Of a stretch of DNA of 64,000 nucleotides, positions 42,009-53,999 are shown one piece after another (position 1 is the stretch's first letter; the number at the start of each line of letters is the position of its first letter). The stretch lies in contig NC_037094.1 of assembly GCF_002994745.2 (NCBI RefSeq), positions 68,552,819 through 68,616,818 on the forward strand, in the 5' to 3' direction. The position numbers and the translations under genes are program-made. The notes beneath the pieces were generated by a model. That model ran no database searches and was not told the origin of the DNA. It saw only the letters and a list, made by a program, of their open reading frames with translations. The DNA is from Rosa chinensis (taxonomy: Eukaryota > Streptophyta > Magnoliopsida > Rosales > Rosaceae).

Positions 42009-43660
42009 GTGAGTGTAAAGTTATTACAGTAAAAAATACTAGAGACGTTGCACATCTACTAGGGTTGAGAAGATGCTAGGTTTTTCTAGCCATTCTAGCA
42101 AATTTAATGAGCCTCTGCAATGGCTAAGGATATGGTTGCTCGTCTATCGACGACACTGGCGTTTACCGAAGAGGCGGTAGTAGATTTTGGATAGGTGGGA
42201 TTGACGGCAATCGCCAAAACCTACTTATACTTGGTTGGGAGAATGCTGACCCGGAAACCCGGGGATGACAGAGGCTACCTGGAAGTCTGGAACATTGGCG
42301 GCAATGTGGGAGTGTTAATTACTGCTCATGACGATAGTCACTTCTTGTTCCGATTCAAGAGACATGAGGAGTACAATTGTGTGGTTTTTGGTGGTCCGTG
42401 GCACTACAATGGTGTATGGTGGTTCTTGGTGAATACGACGGGCTAGGGATGTGGCGGTAGTGCCATTTCAGACGTTGGAAACCTAGGTGGTAGGAAGGAA
42501 GCTGCCATTTTGTTCGAGGACAGAAAAGTCACTCATCCTGCTACGGACGTCCATGGGCCGATTTATGAGAGGGGATCAGGTTGTTCTGAAACACTGTAAT
42601 GCTACACAACATTTTCGAGCGGTGGTTGATGTTTGGCGGCGACTCTAGACGACGAGGTCTTTCCGGTTTTCTTCGGTGGTTCGGGCGGAGTTGGATCTAC
42701 AATATGAAAGGGGCAAAGCATTGTGTCAGGCTTGTGTGTGGTTCAACAATGGTCTTGAAGGGTGTAATATTCAACATGCAGGCAAATCAAAGCTAGCAGC
42801 TGCGGTGGTACCAGTGATAGGTTCTGAGAGGAGAATGTGCAATTTGAAGATTGTCAGCTTACCAAACTGATTCCATCTAGTGATGGGGTATTAGCTAGGT
42901 TTCTATCCCTAATCTTGTTGTGGTGATAGAGGCTCAGAGGGGGTTAGGGGCAAGGCTTCTTAGCCAGCCTCAGATTATGCTAGTGCAATTATTGGGCTTC
43001 TGATTAGAAGATTTTCATAGGCTATCCCAGGCTGGGGTGTTCAATAGTGGCAGAGCCCCTCATTGGTTGCTCAAGTGTCTAATCTAGCAACTCAAACTAT
43101 AGAGATCCTATATGAAGCACATGTGGAGATAATAAAGTCGGGTAAGAAAGCCAAGTTGATGGATGCGGCGCTAGTTTTATCTTCTTTGGATGTGGAGTAC
43201 AACAATGGAATAATGCATATATCATAGGTTAAGAAGAGGAGGGGAAGACCGAAAGGTCGAAAGAAAAAATCAAGGTGATTGAGAACGGGCCTAAACCAAA
43301 AAAGAAGAAGTTTCTCAGGAAGCTCAAGCTGATTGATGAGGTAAAGGTGGAAGAGGCTGCAGGTGATGTAGTGGAGGGTGTTGAGATTCCAAATGGGAGT
43401 GATTGATGAGATGACACCAAAATCTATTCAAGTTTGAGATATGTCACCAAGGGTACTTGCATTTCCTGTGTCATTTGGTTCTAACCATGGGTTGTGTTGG
43501 GTAGTTTTTGGATAAGCTTCATTATTATTAAAAATGTTTAATTGCTTAGGTAATGACTATTTTGTCAGCCTCACTGAGATGGGTCGTTATTTATAATTTA
43601 GCTAATCAATAAATGAGTTGACATGATTCTCTTAAAAAAAAAAAAAGTGAGTATAAAATT
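42009..43660 (+). mobile_element. Second ORF1-only LINE-like retroposon, poly(A), 14-bp TSD
   Basis: The insertion 42023-43646 ends in an A13 tail and is flanked by GTGAGTGTAAAGTT and GTGAGTATAAAATT (12 of 14 identical). Its only coding region is a decayed LINE ORF1. It starts at the ATG near 42119 (MAKDMVARLSTTLAFTEE), with VGRMLTRKP, FLFRFKRHEEYNCVVFGGPW and a basic KRRGRPKGRKKK tail at about 43235-43275. Several stops are present. No endonuclease or RT is seen. Length and layout match the retroposon at 5397-7136. Confidence 0.75.
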
Positions 43661-44000
43661 GAAGTTCATTTCGAGAGGTTTTTATTTAATACTATTTGAG
43701 GTTCATTTGTTTTTATACTCGTGCAATTTGGAATTTCAATATTTTTATATTAGTTTTGAAGGTGTTTTTTTTTTTTTTTGGGGGGGGAGATCTCAATGGA
43801 CCAGTCAAAATCAAATAAAATTAGTTAGTTTGGTGGTTTTGTGATAATCCGGTCTTTGATGAAATCTTACTATTTCTCATTAAAGTTCATAAACTATTTT
43901 TTGTACTACCAAAAAATCAAAAAGTAGGGAATTGAAATGTACATCGGCCAGCGGTTGAGCAACATGGACCAAATGGCAGGTCGGGCAACGATTTCACAGG

Positions 44001-45560
44001 GGCTGATCCAATGTTTTAAAACGCTGAAGGCGTACCCGAGGCGTTTTCGGGAGAGCCTTGCAGCCTTGAGGCATAAGGCGCATAAGGCGTAAGCCTTTCG
44101 TATAAATCACATATATGCATGTAATTTCTACTCTTATACATACCACATTAAGAGTAACCAAAATAACATTACTAATGGTCATTCACTCACAATAAATTAA
44201 GTACTAGAAGCATATGATTCAACAAAATTACCAATATAAAATGAAATCAAGCATGATCTCATTGTTGTCCCATTAGTAGTAGTACTAGAACTCATTGTTA
44301 CCTGCATTATAACATAGCATCCTATCAATTACATATAGTATACGACTGCTATTGCACAAAATCATGCAATCTGCCAAAAATCACAACATTACTAAACGAG
44401 CAGCATATCAATTAACAGTTAACACTCAATTATTGTGAAATATGGTACTAGACTCTACTGGTATTATATAATTGGTATCATACACAAGAGACAATCAATA
44501 TCTTCCTGCTGCTGTCAATTAACAGTTTAACACTCAAATTCCCACTGTGCAGCTTACCAAAAGAAAAGAAAAAATCTCCTATTTTGATCTCTCTCCCCTG
44601 CAGCTCAAAATGAGTACTTGACTCATACACAAGAGACAATCACTCAATTAACATAATCATATAGCTAATCATATATCAATTAACACGAGATAATCAGATA
44701 GCTACTCGGCCTCAATATAGTAAACCCAGTTCAGCCCATCTCAATATCTTCCAGCTGCTATTTCAAAAGAGGACTGAGAACAGAGCATCCAAAAAGGATG
44801 CTGGAGAAGAATCCCATCCTTAACAGGATCCTTCAAACGCCATTTTTAAGCTACTCACTCCCCGAACCTTCACCCAATAAAAAAAGATGAAGTCTTTACT
44901 CAAAACTCAAACTGAATCCAACAAAATCTAAATCAATTCCAATGGGATCACAAAATCTGCAAAATTGACAGTAACCCACAAACAAGAATATCTAAAAGTA
45001 GAAAAATCTGCAAAATTGAGTAATTGACAGTAACCCACAAACTCTTGCAACCAAATTAATGGGGTTGCTGGACATATATGATTGTCTAGACAAGAACAAC
45101 TCAAACCCAAGTAAATATAGACGGGAAATCGGGAATCATACCTTCAGAAGTTCAAATGGCCTATTCCGAATCGACCTCCAATCAAGCTCAAATTGACTGC
45201 TGCGTAGAGAGGGGCAGAGGGCTGAAATCGGGCTGAAATCGAACTCCTAACTCGAACTCTGGGTTAGGGACTTAGGGATCGAATTTGAAAACAGAGAGGG
45301 GCAGAGGGCTGAAATCGGGGCTGAAATCAGATTTGGGGTAGCAGTCGCGACCTAGACAGCGTTTAAACTCATTCTATTTCAAAACGACGTCACTTCACTT
45401 TTTTTCTGCGCGTACGCCTTTCGCGCCTTGGAGGAAGCCTTTCGCGCCTTGGAGAACGCCTCACCAGCGTCGTCGCCTAGCCCCTGACGCACACTCATTT
45501 TCAGTCTAGAAAATCGCTTTTGGCGCCTCAAGGCACGCTTTTTAATTCATTGGGCTGATC
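44001..45560. mobile_element. hAT-like non-autonomous element with 8-bp TSD
   Basis: The 1544-bp element 44009-45552 begins CAATGTTTTAAAACGC and ends GCTTTTTAATTCATTG, which are imperfect inverted repeats. It is flanked by the exact 8-bp repeat GGCTGATC (44001-44008 and 45553-45560). Subterminal regions are rich in AAGGCG/CGCCTT motifs on opposite strands. An 8-bp duplication and short TIRs indicate hAT. There is no transposase frame. Confidence 0.85.
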
Positions 45561-45999
45561 AATAGTGAGGGTTTTGGATTTATTTGGTGGCAGTCGGCAA
45601 CAGGTGACAGCCTCAGCCTGCCGAATTAACTGGCTAGGCTGGAGTATGAGTTAAGATGATGATGACGCATGCATGAAGTTTAGTGGTGCCACACTACTGC
45701 CACTATTCTTGTCCGAGCTTGGTCCTGGTCATTTAGGAGCGACGATAGCGGTAGTGTCAATGGAGAAGACGATCGGGTTACATGGGCAAACAAGTCTTGG
45801 GCTTGGGTTTTGGTTTTGGTTGACCTAAATATGGGCTTTCCTTATGCTAGCTAGGTGGGCTAGGGTTTCACTTTAGTTCCAAATTGGGATCTAGGGGAGT
45901 TTGACAGAACTGGAATCTGGGTTTGTGCTTGGTGTATGGGTCTTGTTCTTTGACCCTAGAGGTCGGCCTCACTTTGTCTTCACTTCCGTTTTCTCAGCT
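45561..45999. other. Non-coding gap in the PGG intron
   Basis: No gene recognised. It may belong to the adjacent decayed LINE copy. Confidence 0.35.
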
Positions 46000-47093
46000 T
46001 GGACTTTCTCTTTAGACATCGTAACCTTTGCAGGCACCAACATTCGACCTGGTACGTGTTTCCCCCCACCCTAGAGACTTGCTTGTGAGCCGAACTGCTG
46101 GGATCTTCACTTTCTTCATTGGAGCAGTAACATTCATCCTCCCCTCAAGCACATCATTTAACAAGATTTTCAATTTGGAAAGGAGAAGGGTGATGCAGGA
46201 CGACCTTACTTCAAGGATTTCGATGCATAATTTACAGGGAGCAATGGTTGTGCCTCATCTACTAGGACCAGCGCCAGTGCATGATCTTCCCTATGGGAAG
46301 ATTTCATATCAACATTTCGAATGACCACCGGCTTGAACAGTTTATTGGTATCCTTAGTACCAAAAAGATTTCGAGCAATAGGGGGCAAGATTGGTTTATG
46401 TATACCCTTGAGCCTAAATGCACCATTTGTAAAGCGTACCTATGTAAAGCTTTCGAACGGACTACGCAACTCAAGCCTCTTTTCTCCAACCGGTGCCTCA
46501 GCTTGTTGCAATACAGGCTTCTCTGCCATCTTACAAATAACGCCCTCATGGTAAATCAAGTGACAAAGCCGACACTTTCCAACTAAATTTCAAAGAAAAA
46601 TGACATCTCTTCCACAATTCCTAGAGCCAGTCTTAGGGGTTTTTTTTTTTTTTTGACTCACTGTAGTAGGGGCCATCAAACCATCATACTCCAGAATAAT
46701 CACAGAAGCACGATTGAAATACCAAGGGCCACACCAAAGCACCTTGTTTCCATCCTTCTTGAGATCCAAAGTAAACAAAAATCTTTTCTGGGCTCGCTCC
46801 CGGACCCTAAACTTGCTACAAGGACCCACACACATTTGAAATGACGTTGCTAATCAGTCACTTCAAAGGGTTTCACCGTTAGTGGCCTTCCCAGCAAGTA
46901 TGCTTGGAAGGTGCCCTGCGTTCTAGAACCATTCATGCACAAGATGTCAATGACATCGTTCCCTGCCAGCACCAAAGATGCCACAAAACTGGTGGTGACT
47001 ATCTTCAATGGAGGACATGATGAAGGGGGAGTGATTACAGAGGTAGAAAGGATCGCAGTTAAAAAGAGTTCAATGCAGACAATGCTGTATTAG
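46000..47093 (-). pseudogene. LINE ORF1 (DUF4283-like) remnant
   Basis: Minus-strand fragments in several frames: FRVRERAQKRFLFTLDLKKD, GNKVLWCGPWYFNRASVIIL and EYDGLMAP at 46835-46660, then zinc-knuckle-like Cys/His residues near 46400-46560. This is the DUF4283 pattern of plant L1 ORF1. The region is interrupted by T tracts and stops. It is a third ORF1 copy in this window, but no clean ends were found. Confidence 0.6.
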
Positions 47094-47710
47094 GGTTAGG
47101 GTTTTTCCTCTTCAGTAACGATAGAGCGGCACTATTGTTTGATTTCTTAATTGATTTGATTTATATGAAAAAATGAATATGGTTGAAATTAGTTACTTCT
47201 AATATTGAATAATTTGAATATAGTTATATATGTTGTATTTTTTGTTGTTTTGAAATGTAATTATATATGTTGTATTTAAAGGCACTAGGTCCCTCCCCAC
47301 CGCCTAATTACAGTGTAGCAATTTTTAAAACATTGATCACATATAATATCTATGTTATGTAAAGCATCTAACAAAATTATGCAATCACACAATTCTTATA
47401 AATTGATGATCGATAATATCAAGAAAATTATAAACAAGTTTACGACAAAAAAGTCAGGGTTTCTCGAACAACAAGCTTAAGACAAACAAGCTTAAATTTA
47501 CATAATTTTTCTAGTGTACCTCTAATATATTCCCTAAAAATCTCAATTTCTAAAAGTTTTCTACCACCTCAGCGCATCTCCAATAGTTTCCCTAACTATG
47601 ATTTGTAGAAAGAGAAGAGAGAAAAGCATTAAAAATTCAAAAAGAAGTTTGCCTATAACTTTAGAGTTTGTTGTGGAAATTAAATTTTGTACCTAAAATA
47701 AAGAAGATAC

Positions 47711-48355
47711 GGAGAACCGGTGAGCTTCTGGGCCTTGCTGGTGGTTTTTAATTATTAGTTGTATTGTTTCCTGTTGTTTGCTTACGGTTGTTGTTTTGTT
47801 GAAAATAAGTCCCTACAGTAGAAGTGTAGGGCTAGTCGGGCTGTGTACCCGTGTGTGCACTCAAAGTGTCTTGTCTGCTCTAGGTAGGCGGCGAGTTCCT
47901 TACATTTGCAAATGGTCGCAGCCTCTTAGTGGTAGTAACAAGTCTGCCCTAAGTACGCAGCGAGTTTCTTGCTTGGTCAAATTGTCGCTGCCTCCTAGTG
48001 GTACGGTGAAACTTAGTGTCACTGGATGTATTTTTCAGTGGCAACATGATGGGAAAGCTGTGAGTATGGAAATTATGCTATGCTATAATCGAGTTGCAGA
48101 TCGAGTTATCTTTCCATTGTGTCACCGCTGTAAAGCAAATAGAGTCGCCTGTAGAGCGCTCTTTGCTAATTGGTGCGTATTTGAATACAATTGTTTAGTA
48201 GATAGTCATCATATTATTTCAAGCTATTCTCTAGGTGCCTATTGTAATTAGGGGTTTAGGCTCAATGTCTCCCCTTGTATTCGACAGTTTCATTAATCAA
48301 GGCTTGAGGGCAGCTGCACCTGCCCTTTATTAAAAAAAAAAAATGGAGAACCAGT
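47711..48355 (+). mobile_element. 5'-truncated LINE 3' end with poly(A)
   Basis: 47722-48344 is a LINE 3' UTR ending CTTGTATTCGACAGTTTC...GCCCTTTATT plus an A12 tail, flanked by GGAGAACCGGT and GGAGAACCAGT (one mismatch). Its end matches the 155-bp insertion at 30473-30627. The 157-residue open frame at 47778-48251 resembles no protein I know and is probably UTR. Confidence 0.7.
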
Positions 48356-48957
48356 TGAAGAAAATAAAAAAAACTTATTTTCACGATATTGAAAAGTTAT
48401 ATATATATATAAGGCCGATGTTCATTCTTTTAAGTACGTTGATGCTTAATTTGAGTTTATATAGGCAAACTTTGAGCTGGTAGATAATGGATTTCTAAGT
48501 AAACTTATGTATAATTAAACACATGTATTTAGAGATACTGACCTTAAACCACTGTAGCTCTCGTTGCATTTGCAAAGCTGCACCGCGAATACGATTGAAC
48601 CTTGAGAGTGGAGATAATTTCCCTGCTAAATGTAACATATTCTCTGGATACTTGGTTACACGTGTTCCAAAGTATCTCTGGTCCTCTCTATCAAGTCTAT
48701 GAATAAGGCTATAAATTTTATGTTGACGAAATTCAACCGCAAAGTGAAATATGTGTTTGTTTTCTTCTCTTGATTTTGCAAATGGAGGATATGCTTCACA
48801 TATATGAGTGACAAACTCAACATGCCCGTGTTCAACAGCTTTGAAGATTGATGTTCTTACGATGCCAAGTTGTGCTGATGTAGGACTGTCATTCTTTAGC
48901 ATTTCACTAATGCAACGTAAAACATCAATGCATCGAGTATGGATCGATATTTCACTT

Positions 48958-50976
48958 TACGTAATCGATTGATTCCTAGTTTAAGATCCCAAACAATAAT
49001 TAAGAATTGGAAAACAATGGAAAAATAAGATAAACAATGTTTGATGTACCATACCCAAAAGTTTAAGGAGACTGTATGTAAGTTTCCTGTATAAAGTTAT
49101 AACTGCATTACAAATTCCAGTATGTTAGCCGTTGTTCCTAGATATTGGTAGTGACATATCATCTTTAACATAGTAAATTAACTAAAGAATAAAATGCATG
49201 AAGGAACATATTTAGAGCATTTCTCAATGATTTATTATCTAAAATTGAAAATGTAATCAAATAATTAAGGATGCAAATGCATATAAATTTTTTTTGGGGG
49301 GGGGGGGGGGGTGGTTGGGGAGCATTAAGCATTAAATTAGAGAAAACTAGTGATTTCTTAAATATATTATCTCTAAACTAACGACTTTTATTATCTCTTT
49401 TTTCACTTTCTCTAATAAGGATAGGTTCATGGAAACTGTTAGAGTAATTAATAGGGAAGTTATTGGAAATATATACTATGTCATAAATGCTTTTGATGTA
49501 ATATTTGTACATGCAATATATTTTCCTTATATAGGATACGGTTGAAGCACTGAATCGTCCCGGCCGCCCTCAAACAGGTCGGGCTTTACTAGGCTAAAGC
49601 GGCATGTTTCCCTTCTCCAGTAGCAAACATAATTTTTTTTTTTTTTTTTTTGTTACATTAGAGACAGTCAAACACATGACCTAGCTTAATCCTAAATCAA
49701 TCTTTCAGCCATATTCACTACTTGAGCTAACCCATATTCTCTAAAGGTTTTATGGATGCTTGTTTTTGAGTCGTTTGAATTTTTATTTGTCAAGTTTGAT
49801 ATCGAAGTTATGGACCTTGAATGTCAAGAGTTGAAAATCTTAATGACAAGCATCCTATTGCATGAGGCTTTATTAAAAATGATACGGAAGATAAACCACT
49901 ATTCTCTGGTAGTAGCTAGAAATTAATTTATGCGGCATCTGATAATACATAACAACTTCATTTAATGGTATGTTATTTACTAAGCATCTATAAAAAGAGG
50001 AATGTTAGCTACCTTCCCCTTCTACTTTTCCCTTTCAACCTTCCTCACTCAACAAATGACACATGGATTCCACTACCACTTTAAACTCAATATTTATTAC
50101 ATTGAATAACTAATTCTATTTTTTTCATGTTTGTCCTTCTAATAAATATCTCACATTTTTTTTCTTTCTATATTTTACTTTGACTTTGTAGGATGTTAAT
50201 TTATTTTGCATTTCTTTTTTCTTAACAAATTTGGTATTTTTTTAATTGTTATTTTGAGAATCTAGGGTGTGGTTTTTTTCTTTCTGGGTTCATCTAGGTC
50301 AAACTTCTCCACACCTATCTTCCCTTTCTCTCACATCTTTCTTTATTTCTTTCTATTTCTCTAGCATCCATTCTGAAATCCATTCCCCTTTTTTAATCTT
50401 CGTCCAATCAAATCTTTCTTTATCTCTTTCTATTTCTCTAGCATCCACTCTGAAATCCATTCCCATTTTTTAATCTTCGTTCAATTTCATTTCTTTGGTG
50501 GTGGAAATATCTTTTGCAAACTATGGGTTGAATGTAAAATATGAACAAGATCGACAACGAATTGTTTTTAAAAAAATTGAAAAGAAAATAGAACTAAACT
50601 AAACTCAGAAAAGAATAGATGGATCAAGCAAAAGTGCAAAATCAAACCAGATAAATATTTCAACAAAAGACAAATTAAAAACTCTGATTGTGAAATGGAG
50701 ATCTAAAAACGAAATTGATAGGAAACTAAAGAAAATTAAGAGAGAGGGAGAGAACAAAACAATTTGGGGTGCAATTTGGGAGTTATATATATAAATATAT
50801 ATATATATATATTTATCGAAATTTTATTGTGAGTTGGTACTAGAGATTCTTTAGAAAAACAAAAATTATCAATTCATGTTTTATAAACTAAGAAAAGGAA
50901 ACCAAAAACCTAGGGAAAAGTTATAAATGCAAAAATAAATATATATATATATATTTTGTAAATGCAAATATATATA

Positions 50977-51038
<62 letters not shown>

Positions 51039-51131
51039 AGATTGTAAAGGGCAGACATGGAAAAAATAGAATTAGTTATTCAATGTAATAAATATTGAGT
51101 TTAAAGTGGTAGTGGAATCCATATATCATTT
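48958..51131. other. AT-rich non-coding sequence
   Basis: No ankyrin exon was found here, although the PGG gene would be expected to have some. It includes a G14 tract near 49297, T tracts, and (AT)n/(TATG)n microsatellites at 50779-50812 and 50939-51040. Confidence 0.45.
50939..51040. repeat. Compound (AT)n-(TATG)n microsatellite
   Basis: Alternating TA tracts flank about eight TATG units. Confidence 0.85.
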
Positions 51132-52821
51132 TGTGATGCCCCGGAAATTCATGACTATTTTCCGAGGATTTTCTGGAATTTAATTTAGTGATTATCGGAT
51201 AGTTTCGTGGCTAGTGGATGGAGCGGGAGTGTTTCGGGCGAATAATTAATTGAAATGAACATTTTAGGGGGGGCGGGGGGGGGGGGGGGGGGGGGGGGGG
51301 GGCTACGAAGTTGACTTTTTATACGTATGGAATTTGGGAAAACTTCCTTCACGAAAGTTGTAGAGCCCGTCGATACGAGTTCGTGCATATGCGGAACGCA
51401 AGAATCGGAGTTCGTATGAAGAAGTTATAGCATTTGGAAAAGTTGCCAAATTGGGTATATATATATATATAAATGGAAAGTTTCCAAATTTAGGGTTTCC
51501 ATTTTGGGCAGCCGACCTCTCTCTCACCTCTCCCCGAAACCGAAAACAGAGCATAACTTCTTTGGCCATTTTCTCACAACTCCGGCCATCTTTTGAGGTG
51601 AAACCAAGCCCAGATCGACTCACCTCATTCCTGTGAGCCGACTGGTGGTCACCGTTTCCTCTCTCGGGGCGGCTACGCGGCGGTGGAGCTGGAAACAGAT
51701 CCGAGCCCTAAAACGAACCAGCTGCAATTTCTTCAAGCTCAGGCCATCAAAACTCGAGATTCTTAGCTCAATAGACTCGCCTCAACTTGCTGAACAAGCA
51801 CCAAGAAGGACCGGACCTGAATTAATCAATTTCACGCTCGTCGGAGCTTCGCCCTTTTCCGGAAAATTTCCGGCCAAATCGGACTGTTCTAGGTAATTTT
51901 CGACCACTTCCTTTGGTTTTTAGACTTCATGATAGTTATGAAAGTTGCTCAAAATGATGAAACGAAGGGGAGGAGCCCAGCCCTGAGACCATTGGCGGTG
52001 GCCGGCGGCGGCTCTGCCACTAACTCCGGCGGAGTTTTCTGGCCACCTCTGGGGGTCCCAAGGGCAGTTTCTGCCCATTTTTATGTTCTATTTGTCGATA
52101 TGATCATTTCTATATATAGCATGTAATTTTTGGAGATCGTATGATTAAGTTATGAATTTTACAATTTCGATCGATTTCGATCGTTCGATTTGTGATCTAT
52201 GAAGATCGGACCGTCCGTTAGACTTGTAGTTTTGATATGATGATCGTATGACCGTCCCGATGACCTAGTGTGGTCATGGGTGAAGATCCGACCGTTAGAT
52301 CTTCGTATAGTGTGCATTTTTTTTTTAATTTGGGTGCTAAGTTGAGATTGTATTTGGTTAGGTACTTAACGGTTTGAGTGGACGAACGATTGTGATATTG
52401 GGATTTATTTGATAGAAGACGCAGCGGGAGTGAGAGGTGAGTAAATCTCACATGGTTCATTTACGAACCGAATTTCCTTATTTCACAATTATTTGTTATG
52501 TGTGAGAAAATGGTTTTAAGAAAATGAGATTTAAAGCATATAAGAAAATGAACTTCTTGGTTTTACTACATGTGAACTATAGTTGGTATTAGTGGTCATT
52601 CCTGAGTGGATGATTATGTATATATATATATATATATATATTACATGATTTTATATGGAATGGTGTGACATTTAAATATGTGGTTTTTGATGATTTATAT
52701 TGTTGAAAGAATGATTGTGAGTTGTGTTGTGACAATTGTGAGTCGGAAGGTTTCTGTGGTAAACCTGGGTTTGTTCTGAGGGCAGAATGGTCTGAAGTCC
52801 GAAGGTTACAGTGGTAACCTG
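51132..52821 (+). mobile_element. LTR-like non-coding element 3, 5' part
   Basis: Starts TGTGATGCCCCGGAAATTC and follows element 1 (13553 onward) for several hundred bases: GGTTTCGTGG-like and GTTGACTTTTTAT segments, TATATATAAATGG TATA region, and ACGCAGCGGGAGTGAGAGGTG. It is interrupted at 52822 by a CACTA end and its own 3' end is not in the window. It includes a G tract at about 51267-51302 in place of the G6 of element 1. Confidence 0.65.
51267..51302 (+). repeat. Long G homopolymer tract
   Basis: About 35 nt, almost pure G with one C. It is G-quadruplex-capable on the plus strand. Confidence 0.85.
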
Positions 52822-53380
52822 CACTACTACAAAAACTTAATCACACAACACTAATCACACAACGGAATAGAAATCATCTGTTGTGTGTTTAAGTAAGCTC
52901 TATTATACAACGGTTTTATTTATATTCTGTTGTTTGAATGTCAACTAAGTGATAACTTTTTTATCATAACTACATGGCACAACGGAAATGAAGTAATGTC
53001 TGTCGTCTGAGTCTTAAAAACTTTAGCGACAGATTTCCCTCCACTTTTGAGTTTTGGTTGGCTCTTGAAACACTGAAATTTGGGCTACTAGGACAACGGG
53101 TTTTACTATTTCCGTTGTGTGATTGAAAAACTAAGCATCAAAGTTTTGAGGAAGCTTGCTTGAATGTCTTCCCCTAGATAGGCCTAGTGCAAGCTATAGA
53201 AATTGTACAACAGATGTAAGATTTTCTGTTGTGTGAACTTGGAACTGAGCGGCAACATTTTGAGCCAAAATGATGTAGGCGCCATGTTTCCCTCCATGAT
53301 TTCACATTTTGATTTTTAGTGCTGCACTCAGACGACAGTTAGTAAGGTTTGGGTTGTGTGAATAACTTTGAAATTTTTTA
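52822..53380 (+). mobile_element. CACTA transposon end with subterminal repeats
   Basis: The terminus CACTACTACAAAAA is typical of plant CACTA (En/Spm) elements. It is followed by six or more subterminal units pairing ACAACGG/ACAACAG with CCGTTGTGTGA/CTGTTGTGTG (e.g. 52858, 52910, 52979, 53094, 53207, 53330). The opposite terminus was not found in the window. It may lie beyond the window or be deleted. Confidence 0.75.
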
Positions 53381-53999
53381 GCTAGGTTTAATTGCCATCG
53401 TGTCCAAAAGAAAGGAAGAAGAAGAAAGCCTTCCTCCCGACACTTGATGCTCGACGCTCAACTCTCTCTCGACCCTAACGAAATCTCAGCCTCTTAAACC
53501 TAGAAACCCATCTCTCTTACAAACCCATCTCGATCTCAGTCCTCTTTTTCATAGATTGAAAATTCCAAACAAAGCTGGACAAAAAACCCATCTCTCTTTC
53601 GAACCCTTTTCCGGCGAATGGATTCAATTTCAAGCTTTGTACTCCGCTCCTTATTCTCATCCTCTCAGCCTCTTCTCCCATGCCGTCACCATCCTCAACA
53701 GCCTGAGCCTCGTCCTAGCTAGTTTCGGTTTTTCTCCGCCTCGATTGGTACCTCTGGCTCAGTGACTTGGTGTTCCGGTACTCCAAAAGTGGTGTCATTT
53801 GGGTCCCTCGTCGTCTACAGGCATTGCTTCCCAGCTTTTCTTCTTCCCTCTTCCTTTCACTCTCATTCTTGGCTTCGCCGCTCACCCTACTGAATCTAAC
53901 GGCCAGATACGTCACTCACCCTTTTGAATTGTACTAAACCCTGCTCTGTCCTAAAAACCCCAAACCCTAAATAAATTGTGTATTTTGGGGGTTTTGTAG
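53381..53999 (+). other. CACTA interior upstream of PI31 fragment
   Basis: Pyrimidine-rich, leader-like. The frame at 53556-53765 has no recognised domain. The sequence has a few AG acceptor sites and no gene I can name. Confidence 0.35.

Larger units (their letters stand above)
31062..48957 (-). pseudogene. Ankyrin-repeat/PGG membrane protein gene (ITN1-like), cut by element D
   Basis: Plant PGG-domain ankyrin proteins are multi-pass membrane proteins of stress and defence signalling. The minus-strand exon 48957-48543 has the pre-PGG region (IFKAVEHGHVEFVTHICEAYP, NMLHLAGKLSPLSRFNRI, ALQMQRELQWFK) and donor AAG|GTCAGT. A 9.5-kb intron follows, then an exon starting at 39018 (EVEDIVPEEMHEIPNSDG, TPHELFTKNHEKL, FAAAFTVPGGNNGNTGYPMF). 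It runs to 38693, where element D is inserted. It resumes at 31353 (LTSRYAEDDFLKNLPTKM, four hydrophobic helices in all, GPGIFNKK) and stops at 31062. Without D and one AGGAT copy the frame is continuous. Classical ankyrin-repeat exons expected upstream of 48957 were not found. Confidence 0.85.

Noticed and set aside
47778..48251. 157-residue plus-strand open frame
   Set aside because: Lies in a LINE 3' UTR copy with poly(A) and target duplication; no known protein similarity recognised.
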